Positions 43,182 to 52,915 are shown, counted from the first letter of the stretch. The stretch is DNA of 64,000 nucleotides from Microbulbifer celer (GCF_020991125.1 NZ_CP087715.1:2197501-2261500), one strand, 5' to 3'. The notes: generated by a model not told the origin, from the sequence alone. Translations and numbers: made by a program.

Positions 43182-44735
43182 ATGGCAAAACCCACACTCA
43201 CTGAACCCGGATCCCGTCGGCTATTCAAGCTCCCCGGGGCTCTGGTCATCGGCCTGCTGGGCTTTACCGCACAGGGCGCTCTGGGCGCGTGCGAGTACAC
43301 TGTGACCAATGCCTGGAATTCAGGCTTTACCGCCAATGTGCAAGTTACGAATGATACCGCGTCGACGGTAGACGGTTGGCAGGTCCAGTGGCAGTTCAGC
43401 GGCGACAACCGTGTCACTAATGCCTGGAGTTCAGAGGTTTCCGGCAGCAATCCATATACGGCGAGCAACGCGCCGTGGAATGGCACCCTGCAACCGGGGC
43501 AGTCCGTGGAATTCGGCTTTCAGGGTACCTCCGGCGGCGTCACAGAAACCCCGCAGGTTACGGGAACGCTGTGTGATTCGGGCAGCTCCTCCTCCGGCGG
43601 ATCATCCAGTTCCAGCAGCTCTTCCAGTTCGTCCAGTTCTTCATCTGGCGGTACCTCGTCAAGCAGCTCTTCTTCCAGTTCAGGGGGCTCCAGTTCGGGC
43701 GGCTCGGTGGATCACCTCTACAGCCTGGCGGCCTTCCCGGTGGGTGTCGCGGTGTCTGCGGGCAATGAAAGTCGCAGCTTCCTGAACTTTCCCGAGAAGC
43801 AGACTAGCATCGCCCAGCACTTTAACCAGATGACCGCTGCCAACATCATGAAGATGAGTTATCTGCATCCAGCGGAAAATACCTATGACTTCGCCAATGC
43901 AGACCAGATGGTGGACTGGGCAGAGGCCAACGGACTCGGCGTTCACGGCCACACCTTTATCTGGCATTCGGACTATCAGGTCCCCGGGTGGATGCAGAAT
44001 TACAGTGGTGATTTCCAGGCCATGCTGGACGAGCACGTCACCACCATTGCCCAACACTACGCGGGCCGGGTGGAAAGCTGGGACGTGGTGAATGAAGCCA
44101 TCGATGAAAACCAGTCCAGCTGCTTCCGCAACTCCCTGTTCTATCAACGCCTGGGCAGCGACTATCTGGCGAATGCCTTCAGCGCCGCCGATGCCGCTGA
44201 TCCCAACGCAGACCTCTACTACAACGATTACGATACCGAGGGTGGCAACAGCAACAAGCTCAACTGCCTGCTGCAAATTGTGGATGACCTGCAGGCCGCC
44301 AATGCGCCCATCGACGGCGTCGGCTTCCAGATGCACGTACAGATCGACTGGCCTTCAACCTCCCAGATCCGCAGCGCCTTCCAGGCCATTGTGGACCGCG
44401 GGCTCAAGGTGAAGATCACTGAACTGGATGTGCCGGTGAACAACCCATACGCCTCTGCCCCCTTCCCGCAATACACCAGCTACACGCCGGAAGTGGCGGC
44501 GCTCCAGAAAGCCCGTTACAAATCCATCGTGGAAGCCTATCTGGATGTGGTGCCGGCACACCTGCGCGGCGGCATCACCGTATGGGGATTGTGGGATGGC
44601 GACAGCTGGCTGCTGGAGTTCGATGAGCGCCAGGGCGCAGACGACTGGCCACTGCTATTTGGCGGACCGGCGAACGGGCCCTATGAAGAGAAGGCTGCGT
44701 TTGACGGAGTAGCTGAAGCCTTACTGGGGCAATAA
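43182..44735 (+). CDS. Secreted endo-1,4-beta-xylanase, CBM2 plus GH10
   Basis: 517 residues. Signal peptide about 1-36 (LPGALVIGLLGFTAQGALG). Residues 37-131 are a family-2 carbohydrate-binding module closed by C37-C131 with surface tryptophans (W45, W66, W70, W82). A poly-serine linker (about 134-174) leads to the GH10 barrel: general acid/base E304 (WDVVNEA) and nucleophile E413 (ITELDV). The enzyme cuts the xylan backbone outside the cell; the CBM2 targets cellulose or xylan. Poly-Ser linkers of this kind are typical of Saccharophagus, Cellvibrio and Microbulbifer secreted enzymes. It opens a locus with a sugar transporter, AraC regulator and GH3 enzyme. Confidence 0.97.
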   Translation: MAKPTLTEPGSRRLFKLPGALVIGLLGFTAQGALGACEYTVTNAWNSGFTANVQVTNDTASTVDGWQVQWQFSGDNRVTNAWSSEVSGSNPYTASNAPWNGTLQPGQSVEFGFQGTSGGVTETPQVTGTLCDSGSSSSGGSSSSSSSSSSSSSSSGGTSSSSSSSSSGGSSSGGSVDHLYSLAAFPVGVAVSAGNESRSFLNFPEKQTSIAQHFNQMTAANIMKMSYLHPAENTYDFANADQMVDWAEANGLGVHGHTFIWHSDYQVPGWMQNYSGDFQAMLDEHVTTIAQHYAGRVESWDVVNEAIDENQSSCFRNSLFYQRLGSDYLANAFSAADAADPNADLYYNDYDTEGGNSNKLNCLLQIVDDLQAANAPIDGVGFQMHVQIDWPSTSQIRSAFQAIVDRGLKVKITELDVPVNNPYASAPFPQYTSYTPEVAALQKARYKSIVEAYLDVVPAHLRGGITVWGLWDGDSWLLEFDERQGADDWPLLFGGPANGPYEEKAAFDGVAEALLGQ

Positions 44736-44748
44736 GCCCTCTCTCCGG

Positions 44749-44774
44749 GCGGGCGGCCCAATGTGCCGCCCGCC
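44749..44774 (+). terminator. GC-rich hairpin after the xylanase gene
   Basis: GGCGGGCGGC / GCCGCCCGCC with a 6-base loop, 14 bases past the stop codon, followed by TGTTGCTC. The T-run is weak. Confidence 0.65.
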
Positions 44775-44903
44775 TGTTGCTCGCCTCCCCTCTACCACCC
44801 GCCTCCGCATTCTTGACCGCCACCGCCATACATCCATTCCCAACGAATTCCCCCCACCTTTCCCACCTATTCCGCCCATGTGCGGAAAGTGAGACGGTTT
44901 TGG

Positions 44904-44937
44904 CGTCCAACTTTGTGTGATTTCGCAAAGTAGGACG
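44904..44937. promoter_or_regulatory. Shared 34-base inverted repeat, site 1 (upstream of the sugar transporter)
   Basis: CGTCCAACTTT, ten bases, then CGCAAAGTAGGACG; the inverted-repeat arms extend to 44903-44915 and 44926-44938 with one mismatch. A further direct copy of the half-site (AAAGTGAGACG) lies at 44886-44896. The same 34-base layout recurs at 47960-47993 with 24 identical positions. It lies 74-107 bases before the transporter start codon. Confidence 0.65.
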
Positions 44938-45010
44938 CTTTTCCCCGCCTCGCTCGTCACACTCCCGGATGCGCAAAATAGTGCAAAAAATAAAAACAGG
45001 AAGTAGTTCG

Positions 45011-46459
45011 ATGCAAGCGATTGAGAGTTCACTGGATGCTCTGGAGCAGGGCAGACCAGATTCCCCGCCACTGGCCTTTGTGGTGCTGATCTGTAGCGTT
45101 GCCACCATTGGCGGTTTTTTGTTCGGCTTCGACAGTGGCGTGATCAACGGCACGGTCGGCGGTCTGCAACAGGCGTTCAATTCCGATACTGCCGGCACTG
45201 GCTTCAATGTGGCATCGATGCTGCTGGGTTGTGCTGTGGGTGCCTTCTTTGCCGGGCGCCTGGCAGACCTGTGGGGCCGTAGAACCCTGCTGATCATCTC
45301 CGCATTGCTGTTTATCGTCAGTGCCTGGGGCTCCGGCGTTGCATCCAACTCACCGGAATTCGTGTTCTACCGTATTCTGGGCGGTCTCGCGGTGGGTGTG
45401 GCCAGCGTGATGTCACCAGCGTATATCAGTGAGGTGGCGCCGGCAGCCATTCGCGGACGCCTGATCACCATCAATCAGATCGCCCTGATCTCCGGCCTGT
45501 TTATGGCCTTTGTCAGCAATTACTGGCTGGCAAAAACCGCGGGCTCTGCCGTCAATGAATGGTGGATGGGATTCAGCGCCTGGCGCTGGATGTTCTGGGT
45601 AGAAATTGCGCCGGCCACGCTGTTCTTCCTCGCCCTGCTGCTCATTCCGGAAAGTCCCCGCTACTTGATGATCTCCCAGCAGACGTCCAAGGCCACGGAC
45701 GTGCTGCGGCGCCTTTACGGTGAAGCAGAGGTCCAGCGCAAGCTGAACGCCATCCGCGAATCCGTGGCCGGCGACCGCAACCCGCGCATGGCGGACCTGC
45801 TGGAGCGCAGCGGCCGTCGCGCCGGTAAGATCCGCAAGATCGTGTGGGTCGGGATTGGGCTCGCCACCTTCCAGCAACTGGTGGGGATCAATGTGGTCTT
45901 CTACTACGGCGCGGTACTCTGGCAGGCCGTGGGCTTTTCCGAGGCAGATGCGCTGCTGATCAATATCATTTCCGGCGCCGTCAGCATTGGCGCCTGCCTG
46001 ATCACCCTGACCCTGATTGACCGCATCGGCCGCAAACCGCTGCTGCTGATTGGCTCTATCGGCATGGCAATCACCCTGGGGCTGGTGGCTTTCGCCTTTA
46101 CCAGAGCGACCATCGGCGCCGATGGCAGCCTACAGCTGTCTCAGGGAATGGGACTGTTGGCGCTGGTGGCTGCCAATGCCTATGTGTTTTTCTTCAACGG
46201 TTCCTGGGGCCCGGCGATGTGGACCATGTTGGGGGAGATGTTCCCCAACCAGATCCGCGGTTCCGGCCTGGCGATTTCCGGCCTCGCACAGTGGGTGGCC
46301 AACTTCGCCATAACCATGACATTCCCGATCCTGCTGACCGGCATCGGCCTCGCGGGGGCCTACGGTATTTACACACTGTTCGCGGTACTTTCCATCGCCT
46401 TTGTCATTTACCTGGTGCACGAAACCCGCGGACTGGAACTGGAGCAGATGCGCGGTTGA
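45011..46459 (+). CDS. Sugar porter family MFS transporter
   Basis: 482 residues, twelve transmembrane segments, sugar-porter branch of the MFS. Signatures are GFLFGFDSGVINGTVGG, GRLADLWGRRTLL, the helix-6/7 PESPRYLM, QQLVGINVVFYYG and the helix-12 loop ETRGLELEQM. It is a proton-linked or facilitated monosaccharide importer, probably xylose- or glucose-type in this xylan locus. ATG 45011 with AGGAAG upstream is chosen over 44969. The inverted repeat at 44904-44937 lies in its promoter region. Confidence 0.94.
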   Translation: MQAIESSLDALEQGRPDSPPLAFVVLICSVATIGGFLFGFDSGVINGTVGGLQQAFNSDTAGTGFNVASMLLGCAVGAFFAGRLADLWGRRTLLIISALLFIVSAWGSGVASNSPEFVFYRILGGLAVGVASVMSPAYISEVAPAAIRGRLITINQIALISGLFMAFVSNYWLAKTAGSAVNEWWMGFSAWRWMFWVEIAPATLFFLALLLIPESPRYLMISQQTSKATDVLRRLYGEAEVQRKLNAIRESVAGDRNPRMADLLERSGRRAGKIRKIVWVGIGLATFQQLVGINVVFYYGAVLWQAVGFSEADALLINIISGAVSIGACLITLTLIDRIGRKPLLLIGSIGMAITLGLVAFAFTRATIGADGSLQLSQGMGLLALVAANAYVFFFNGSWGPAMWTMLGEMFPNQIRGSGLAISGLAQWVANFAITMTFPILLTGIGLAGAYGIYTLFAVLSIAFVIYLVHETRGLELEQMRG

Positions 46460-46543
46460 TCCGCCGCAATATTTTTATCACCTTGCCCGGGGCGCCAGCC
46501 CCGGTCTTTCCTGGCACTTGTCACTCCGCACCGACACGGAAGC

Positions 46544-47782
46544 TTAGTTCTGCACGGATACTGCTGCTTCCTCCACCTTTCCCGTCACCGCTCGTCGACG
46601 ATATTCCGACGGTGTCATTCCTACCAGCTTCTTGAAAAAGCTGTTGAACGTTGCTTTGGTGTTAAAGCCACAGGCAAGCATGATCTCCATAATGGTCTGA
46701 TGTGCACTGGCGGGGGCTGTCAGCTTGCCCTTGGCCTCCTCGATCCGATAATAATTCACGAATTCGAAGAAGTTGCGCTTGAAGTGACGGTTGATGGTGT
46801 TGGATACGGTGCGTCGCGGTAAATCCAGGCGGGATGAAAGTTGCTCCAGAGTCAGGGAGGGCTCCAGGAATGGTTTCTCTTTCAGCATATAAGAAGCAAT
46901 TTTTGCTGCAATTGCAGAATCAACGGCAACCCTGATCTGCTCTTCCCGCTTATCCCCCGATTCATGCTCTGCACCGGGGTGCCCTGTCCCCTGCGGCGCC
47001 CGGCGCTCAACCCCTTCGAACATGGAGGAGTAGCTGAGACTGAAAAAGATCATCGCGCTGATCAGTAAAAACACCACATAATTACTGGTGAGCCCCATGA
47101 TGCGGTAGTCCACATCCATCCCCAGGTGGACGGAGGCCATGATCGCCAGATTCAGGAATACCGCCCACCCGCGAATCACCAGGAACCCCACGATCAACAC
47201 CTGTAGCCAGGTAAAGTCGATTTTCTCGATATTGGAGTAGCTGTCGCGGAGCTGGCGACGGGCGTTGCGGACTTCCAGCAGACACCAGACGCCGAAAGCG
47301 AAACGCAGAATCTCGCGCGTAAAGCCCAAACTGTGGGTTATCAGGGATTCCCCCAGCAGGCTGTAATCCTGCAGCATTCCGACGCGGGTGGTCTCGCCGA
47401 AACGGAAATAGACCGAGTAGGCATAGACCGCGTAAAGCAACACGGGGACCATAAACAGCAGATCCCCCCGGCGCAGGCGGTAATCCCGATAGATCAAAGA
47501 GCGTGTGTACCAGAGCAAGACCGGCCCCTCCAGCCAGTATGCGGATCCGAATACATAAAACAGGTTGGGCACCGTCTGCACTGCCCATTGGCGAAAGCCG
47601 GCACCGTAGCTGATCAGGGTATCCATGGGGATCATGGCCTGGGTAAGCAGGAACGCCGCAAGTAACAGGTTACTGGTACGTCTTTCCCGCCGTAACACCA
47701 GCAGCAACAGTGCAAATAACAAACACTGATAGCTGGTCATAAACAGCACCACGTCGTGAATATTGAACAACAGGATATCCAT
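46544..47782 (-). CDS. AraC family regulator with N-terminal membrane domain
   Basis: 412 residues. The first 230 or so residues carry about seven hydrophobic segments (from VVLFMTSYQCLLFALLLLVL), and the C-terminal 100 residues are an AraC-type DNA-binding domain with two helix-turn-helices (TLEQLSSRLDLPRRTVSNTI; ACGFNTKATFNSFFKKLVGM). This is a membrane-embedded one-component regulator found in marine polysaccharide degraders. It lies between the sugar transporter and the GH3 gene and is divergent from the latter, so it is the best candidate to bind the shared inverted repeats. Confidence 0.9.
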   Translation of the reverse strand: MDILLFNIHDVVLFMTSYQCLLFALLLLVLRRERRTSNLLLAAFLLTQAMIPMDTLISYGAGFRQWAVQTVPNLFYVFGSAYWLEGPVLLWYTRSLIYRDYRLRRGDLLFMVPVLLYAVYAYSVYFRFGETTRVGMLQDYSLLGESLITHSLGFTREILRFAFGVWCLLEVRNARRQLRDSYSNIEKIDFTWLQVLIVGFLVIRGWAVFLNLAIMASVHLGMDVDYRIMGLTSNYVVFLLISAMIFFSLSYSSMFEGVERRAPQGTGHPGAEHESGDKREEQIRVAVDSAIAAKIASYMLKEKPFLEPSLTLEQLSSRLDLPRRTVSNTINRHFKRNFFEFVNYYRIEEAKGKLTAPASAHQTIMEIMLACGFNTKATFNSFFKKLVGMTPSEYRRRAVTGKVEEAAVSVQN

Positions 47783-48350
47783 CCGTCGAACTACCCGATT
47801 TTTTCCGCCTTTGCTTCAGCCGGTTATTCTACCGCGTCTCCTGCTCTATAGACGGATCAATCCAGGCGAACGTCAGGGGGGAAAGGTCCCAGTTCTGTGC
47901 CACCCCCAAAATGGGCCCTGCCGCCAGCGAATAAAAATTCGCGACATACGGCGAATCTACGTACAACTTTAGGTTTGGTCGTAAAGCTGGACGACGAGAC
48001 TCGCCGAAACAGAGACACTGCCAAACGGCCGGAGCGGTAACCTGCCTGAAATACCCATCTGCCCCAAACCCGCCAGCGGGCAACCGGGGCGTCTGGTTTT
48101 TTCGGGACACAGGGAGTGCTTTCGCCCAGGGTATCCGTCTCAGTGGTGGGTAGAGGGACAGGCTTCTTCCCTCTTACATAAGCCGGATTCCAGGAGCATC
48201 CGTTTATCCCTTTCTCGGGTGCTTCCTTTTGAATTTGCTGGCGGTCAGTTCCCCGGAAGCTGGCCCAGCAGCAGAACCACAAACAACAATAGAACGCCAT
48301 CCCCGGGTACGAACGCCAAAACACAGGCGCCGGGGAAACAAGGAGTAATC
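47783..48350. other. 568-base divergent gap between araC-type gene and GH3 gene
   Basis: No supported gene. Open frames here (for example 47829-48110 leftward) show no family features. It holds the second copy of the shared inverted repeat (47960-47993) and the GH3 ribosome-binding site AAGGAG before ATG 48351. Confidence 0.7.
47960..47993. promoter_or_regulatory. Shared 34-base inverted repeat, site 2 (araC/GH3 intergenic)
   Basis: CGTACAACTTT, ten bases, then CGTAAAGCTGGACG. Compared with site 1 at 44904-44937 the spacing is identical and 24 of 34 bases match, concentrated in the two half-sites (CGTnCAACTTT and CGnAAAGnnGGACG). It lies 178 bases from the AraC-type start and 358 from the GH3 start. 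Confidence 0.65.
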
Positions 48351-50948
48351 ATGTCTCTCATTAAGTCATTGGCAGCCGGTCTGCTGGCTGTCGGGCTCAG
48401 CGCCTGCGGCGATCCCAACAACTCTGAGCAAAACCAACCGGTCAGCGAACGGTCTGCGGATGCCGGTCAGGGCGCTGTCACCGATTCCGGCGGCATCAAT
48501 GCCTGGCCGCAACTGGCACCCGCCCTGCCCAGGGATGAAGAGCTCGAAGCGCGTATTGCCGGCCTGCTGTCGCAAATGACACTGGAAGAGAAGGTCGGCC
48601 AGATGATTCAGGCAGAAATCAAGTACATCACCCCGGAGGAGGTGAAGCAGTATCACATCGGCTCCATCCTGAATGGCGGCGGTACTTTCCCCAACAACGA
48701 CAAATTCGCCACCCCGGACGACTGGCGCCAGATGGCAGACGATTTCTTTGCCGCCTCCATGGACACCAGCGACGGCAAAGTGGCCATTCCCATTATCTGG
48801 GGCAGCGACGCGGTCCACGGACACAACAACGTGATCGGCGCAACCCTGTTCCCCCACAATATCGGTCTCGGCGCCACACGCGACCCGGAGTTGATCCGTC
48901 GTATCGGCGAAGCTACCGCGCGCGAAGTCGCTGTAACCGGTATCGACTGGACTTTCGCCCCAACCATCGCCGTCGTGCGCGACGACCGCTGGGGCCGCAC
49001 CTTTGAGAGCTACTCGGAAGACCCGGAAATCGTCGCCGCCTACGCCCGCGAGATGATCAAGGGGATCCAGGGCGAAAAAAACAGTGATCAGTTCCTCGAC
49101 GGCCGTCATCTGGTATCCGCCGCCAAACACTTTGTAGGCGACGGCGGTACCACACGCGGTATCGACCGCGGCGACACCCGGATCAGTGAGAAAGAACTGG
49201 CCGAGATCCATGCCGCCGGCTACTTTACCGCCTTGGAATCCGGTGTACAGACGGTGATGGCATCGTTCAACAGCTGGAACGGTAAACGCCTGCACGGTCA
49301 CAAGTATCTGCTGACCGATGTGCTGAAAGAGCGCCTCGGCTTCGACGGCTTTGTGGTCGGAGACTGGAACGGCCACCGCTTTGTGGAAGGCTGCACCGTG
49401 GAGAGCTGTGCGGCTTCGGTGAACGCTGGCCTGGACATGTTTATGATCACGTCCGAATGGAAACCCCTGCTCAAGAACACCATTGCCCAGGTAAGAAGCG
49501 GCGAGATCCCCATGAGTCGGATCGACGATGCAGTAAGCCGTATTCTGCGGGTCAAAATCCGCGCGGGCCTGTTCGAACGCGACCGGCCGCTGGCGGGTAA
49601 GACCGGTATTCTGGGTAGCCCGGAGCACCGCGCCATCGCCCGAGAAGCGGTGCGCAAATCTCTGGTACTGCTGAAAAACAATGGTGGCCTGCTGCCGATA
49701 GACCCGCGCCAGAACATTCTTGTAGCCGGCGATGCTGCAGACAATATCGCCAAACAGAGCGGCGGCTGGACGATCTCCTGGCAGGGCACAGGCAATACCG
49801 CGGAAGACTTTCCCGGCGCTACCTCCATCTACACCGGGTTAAAAACTGCCGTGGAACAGGCCGGTGGCAATGTGGTGCTGAGCGAGAACGGCGACTACAC
49901 CGCAGACACCTTCACCAATGGAGAAGCCCCGGATGTGGCGATTGTGGTCTACGGTGAAAACCCCTATGCAGAATGGCATGGCGACCTGGCCAGTATTGAG
50001 TATCAGCTGGGCAGCAAGGAAGACCAGGACCTGCTGAAAAAGCTCAAGGACCAGGGCATCCCCGTAGTCAGCGTGTTTATCTCCGGCCGGCCGCTGTGGG
50101 TGAACAAGGAAATGAACCTGTCCGACGCCTTTGTCGCCGCCTGGCTTCCGGGCTCCGAAGGTGCCGGGGTGGCGGACGTGATCCTGACCGATGCCGAGGG
50201 CAACAAGCAGTACGACTTCACCGGTCGACTCTCCTTCAGCTGGCCGGAACAGGTACACCAGACCGTGATCAATCGCCACGACGAAGGCTACGCGCCCCTG
50301 TTTGGCTACGGTTATGGCCTCACCTACAACGACAACACCCAGATCGCCAACAACCTCAACGAGAACGGCGAGTCCTATGTGGATGGCAAGCTGGAAGACG
50401 CCTGGCTGATGGTTTCCCGTCCGCGCGCGCCGTGGAAGCTGTTTATCGCCGACAGTGATCGCGATCCGCTGTGGGTCAGTGGCAACCTGGCGAAAAGCGA
50501 CGATGAAAACATCACCGTGGCTTCCATCGATATGCTGTCCCAGGAAGATGCGCGCCAGATCACCTGGAAAGGCCTGCGCGCGGGCAGTGTTCTGCTGCAG
50601 AGTAAAAAGCCCCAGGACCTCACCCGCTACCTCGACGAGCACTCCGCCCTGACCCTGGATATCCGTGTCGACAACGAGCCCGACGCCCCGGTATCCCTGC
50701 AGATTGCCTGCGATGCAAATGCGGCCGATTGCGCCGGCAACCTGCCGCTGCAGCAACCGTTGACCGAACTGCCAACGGGCGAGTGGTCCGAAATATCCAT
50801 CGACCTGCAGTGCTTCGCCGACGCAGACTTCAGCCAAGTCTCCAATGGCCTAGCCCTGCGCAGTGAAGGCGCGCTCTCGCTGGCGGTAGCCAATATCAAG
50901 TTCGTACCCGGTGCTGCAGAAAGTGCCGCCATCCGCTGCGAGGGGTAA
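48351..50948 (+). CDS. GH3 beta-glucosidase/exo-beta-glucanase lipoprotein (ExoP-like)
   Basis: 865 residues. A lipoprotein signal ends at the lipobox LSAC (C19). The GH3 N-terminal barrel contains GSDAVHGHNNVIGATLFPHN and KHFVGDGGT, with nucleophile D338 in FVVGDWNGH; the (alpha/beta) sandwich has AREAVRKSLVLLKNNGG, and a C-terminal galactose-binding-like domain with Cys residues (IACDANAADCAG) matches the ExoP class. ExoP-type enzymes remove glucose from beta-1,4 and beta-1,3 glucans; some GH3s act on xylo-oligosaccharides. ATG 48351 has AAGGAG; the longer frame from 48219 is not needed. It ends eight bases before the next gene. Confidence 0.95.
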   Translation: MSLIKSLAAGLLAVGLSACGDPNNSEQNQPVSERSADAGQGAVTDSGGINAWPQLAPALPRDEELEARIAGLLSQMTLEEKVGQMIQAEIKYITPEEVKQYHIGSILNGGGTFPNNDKFATPDDWRQMADDFFAASMDTSDGKVAIPIIWGSDAVHGHNNVIGATLFPHNIGLGATRDPELIRRIGEATAREVAVTGIDWTFAPTIAVVRDDRWGRTFESYSEDPEIVAAYAREMIKGIQGEKNSDQFLDGRHLVSAAKHFVGDGGTTRGIDRGDTRISEKELAEIHAAGYFTALESGVQTVMASFNSWNGKRLHGHKYLLTDVLKERLGFDGFVVGDWNGHRFVEGCTVESCAASVNAGLDMFMITSEWKPLLKNTIAQVRSGEIPMSRIDDAVSRILRVKIRAGLFERDRPLAGKTGILGSPEHRAIAREAVRKSLVLLKNNGGLLPIDPRQNILVAGDAADNIAKQSGGWTISWQGTGNTAEDFPGATSIYTGLKTAVEQAGGNVVLSENGDYTADTFTNGEAPDVAIVVYGENPYAEWHGDLASIEYQLGSKEDQDLLKKLKDQGIPVVSVFISGRPLWVNKEMNLSDAFVAAWLPGSEGAGVADVILTDAEGNKQYDFTGRLSFSWPEQVHQTVINRHDEGYAPLFGYGYGLTYNDNTQIANNLNENGESYVDGKLEDAWLMVSRPRAPWKLFIADSDRDPLWVSGNLAKSDDENITVASIDMLSQEDARQITWKGLRAGSVLLQSKKPQDLTRYLDEHSALTLDIRVDNEPDAPVSLQIACDANAADCAGNLPLQQPLTELPTGEWSEISIDLQCFADADFSQVSNGLALRSEGALSLAVANIKFVPGAAESAAIRCEG

Positions 50949-50956
50949 TACAGTCT

Positions 50957-51925
50957 GTGAAGGAAGTACTGACCAGAAAACAGGGCGTATTGGAGAGCGT
51001 GCTAGCCGGTCTGCTGATGGCGGGCCTGCTCTCCGGCAATGTCCAGCACGCGGGGGCGGCGGAATCACGTTCCGCCGCCCCTGAAACAGAAGCTTCGCAC
51101 GAAGTGGAACCCGTTCAGCTGGTAAAAGGCCCCCTGTCCATTGCGGTATCACCACAATACGGGGGAAGAATTACCGGGTTGAGCCTGAACGGCAGGAATC
51201 TACTGACGCAAAATGCAACAGATGGCAACAACTTCGGTTCGACGTTCTGGTTAAGTCCGCAGAGCCTCTGGAACTGGCCACCAGTAGCCGCACACGATTC
51301 TGCCCCTTACCGCATCACCGCGCAGGATGCGCATACCCTCAGTATGCAAGGCCCGACCGGAGCTGGCGCGCGAGTGGGTAAATCCATCTCAATGCTGACC
51401 GGCAACCGCGCACGGGTGAAATACCGTATCGAGGCGGAACAGGACTTTGACGAGATCGCTGCCTGGGAAATCACGCGTGTACCCAGCCGCGGTCTCGCTT
51501 TTGCCCCGGTCGCAATGGACACAGTCCAGACCGTGCGTGGCAGTATGCAGTACCTGCAGGACGCCGCGGGCGTACTATGGCTACCCATGGACAACAGGGC
51601 ACAACATAAAGAGGGGAAGATTATTGCCAATGGCAGCGAAGGCTGGCTCGCCTACGCCGTGGACGGCCTGTTGTACCTCAAGGTGTACCCGAAGATAGAC
51701 GCAGAGGAAATGGCCACGGGCGAAGGTGATATCGAGTTGTACCTGAGTGGCGTCAAACCCTACCTGGAACTGGAAGTACAGAGTGCCGCACAGGCGCTGA
51801 CACAGGGTGAGGTGCTGGACTGGTCGGTTGAGTGGCTACTGTTGCCCATTCCAGGCGATGTTGAGGTTCACAGTGGATCCCGGTCGCTACTGGACTTCGC
51901 CCGAGAACAGGTTTCAGCGCTGTAA
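50957..51925 (+). CDS. DUF4380-like secreted protein, function unknown
   Basis: 322 residues with a signal peptide (about 1-36, VLAGLLMAGLLSGNVQHAGA). The mature part is beta-rich, beginning VQLVKGPLSIAVSPQYGGRI and containing LTQNATDGNNFGSTFW and SPQSLWNWPPV, which recall DUF4380 proteins with an aldose-epimerase-like beta sandwich. The start is GTG 50957, eight bases after the GH3 stop, so it is co-transcribed and may handle sugars released by GH3 in the periplasm. Family assignment is by pattern only. Confidence 0.75.
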   Translation: MKEVLTRKQGVLESVLAGLLMAGLLSGNVQHAGAAESRSAAPETEASHEVEPVQLVKGPLSIAVSPQYGGRITGLSLNGRNLLTQNATDGNNFGSTFWLSPQSLWNWPPVAAHDSAPYRITAQDAHTLSMQGPTGAGARVGKSISMLTGNRARVKYRIEAEQDFDEIAAWEITRVPSRGLAFAPVAMDTVQTVRGSMQYLQDAAGVLWLPMDNRAQHKEGKIIANGSEGWLAYAVDGLLYLKVYPKIDAEEMATGEGDIELYLSGVKPYLELEVQSAAQALTQGEVLDWSVEWLLLPIPGDVEVHSGSRSLLDFAREQVSAL

Positions 51926-52024
51926 ACATAGAAAACGGGACATCTGTCACAATTTTGTCGGGGATGGTAAATTAGCGGGAGCTTTGCACGTCATCAGCAA
52001 AACCATACAGAATAAGGGGTGCCC

Positions 52025-52915
52025 ATGGTTCAGCTCGTTGTCGACTCCGGTTGTGACCTTCCCGATGAAATTCTGCGCAAATACGCCATACCGGTCCTAC
52101 CCCTCAGTGTGAGCCTGGGTAATGACACTTTCGGCGATCAGCGCAACCCTGCGCAGATGGCGCACTTCTATTCCCTTTCACTGGCAGACCGCAGCCACCA
52201 GATCAGCTCAGGCCCTGCGTCCGTAGAAGCGATCCAGGATGTCGTACAAAAATTGCTCGATCAGGGCGCAGATGACATCGTCATCCAGACCATTAATGGC
52301 AACAACAGCCCTACCCACGCCAATGCGCGTCTCGTAGCACAACTGCTCGGCAGTGATTCGGCAAAAGTTCACGCGGTAGATTCCCATACCCTTTTCGCCG
52401 GGCAGGGACTGCTGGCGCTATACACACTGTCACTGATTCAGCGAGGACTCACCGGCGAGCAGATCCAATCTCGCGCGGAAGAGTTTGGCCGCAAAGTCGT
52501 GGGCTACGCCGCGATAAAAGATGTGTTCTATCTCCGCGAGCGCGGACGGCAGAAAAATGAAAAAAGCGTGAGCTGGCTGAAGGCCGCGATGGCGCGCTCA
52601 CTCGACCTGCATCCTATCCTTTCCATGGACTATCAGGGCTCATCGGTTGTAGATACCGTACGCGAATATGGGAATTGTTCCCAGCGACTTTTTGAGCTGG
52701 CCACGACCGCCATTCTAGAAGGCAAGCTCCAGATGCCCGCGGTGGTGGTGAGTATTGCAGGCCATGTGGATCAGCTGGAAAAAGTATCCGGTTTCGAGAC
52801 ATTTATCGAAGTCGCAAAACAGAATCAGGTTAAAGTTTTTCGGTCGGTAATGAGCCTGTCCGGGGGGATCAATCTGGGCCCCGGCACGGTATCTCTAGCG
52901 TTCGCCACCAAGTAA
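52025..52915 (+). CDS. DegV family protein
   Basis: 296 residues. DegV proteins bind fatty acids; in Gram-positives they serve fatty-acid kinase. The start MVQLVVDSGCDLPDEIL is the N-terminal DegV motif; SSGPASVEAIQ and HAVDSHTLFAGQGLLALY are further conserved segments. ATG 52025 follows TAAGGGG at five bases; an in-frame GTG is six bases earlier. No FakA-like kinase gene is adjacent, so its partner is unknown. Confidence 0.92.
   Translation: MVQLVVDSGCDLPDEILRKYAIPVLPLSVSLGNDTFGDQRNPAQMAHFYSLSLADRSHQISSGPASVEAIQDVVQKLLDQGADDIVIQTINGNNSPTHANARLVAQLLGSDSAKVHAVDSHTLFAGQGLLALYTLSLIQRGLTGEQIQSRAEEFGRKVVGYAAIKDVFYLRERGRQKNEKSVSWLKAAMARSLDLHPILSMDYQGSSVVDTVREYGNCSQRLFELATTAILEGKLQMPAVVVSIAGHVDQLEKVSGFETFIEVAKQNQVKVFRSVMSLSGGINLGPGTVSLAFATK

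Noticed and set aside
47829-48324. Leftward frames in the araC/GH3 gap
   Set aside because: Two overlapping frames of odd composition, no ribosome-binding site or family; the region holds a regulatory repeat.
48366-49628. Minus-strand 420-codon frame over the GH3 gene
   Set aside because: Antisense of the GH3 catalytic domain; no start signal or family.
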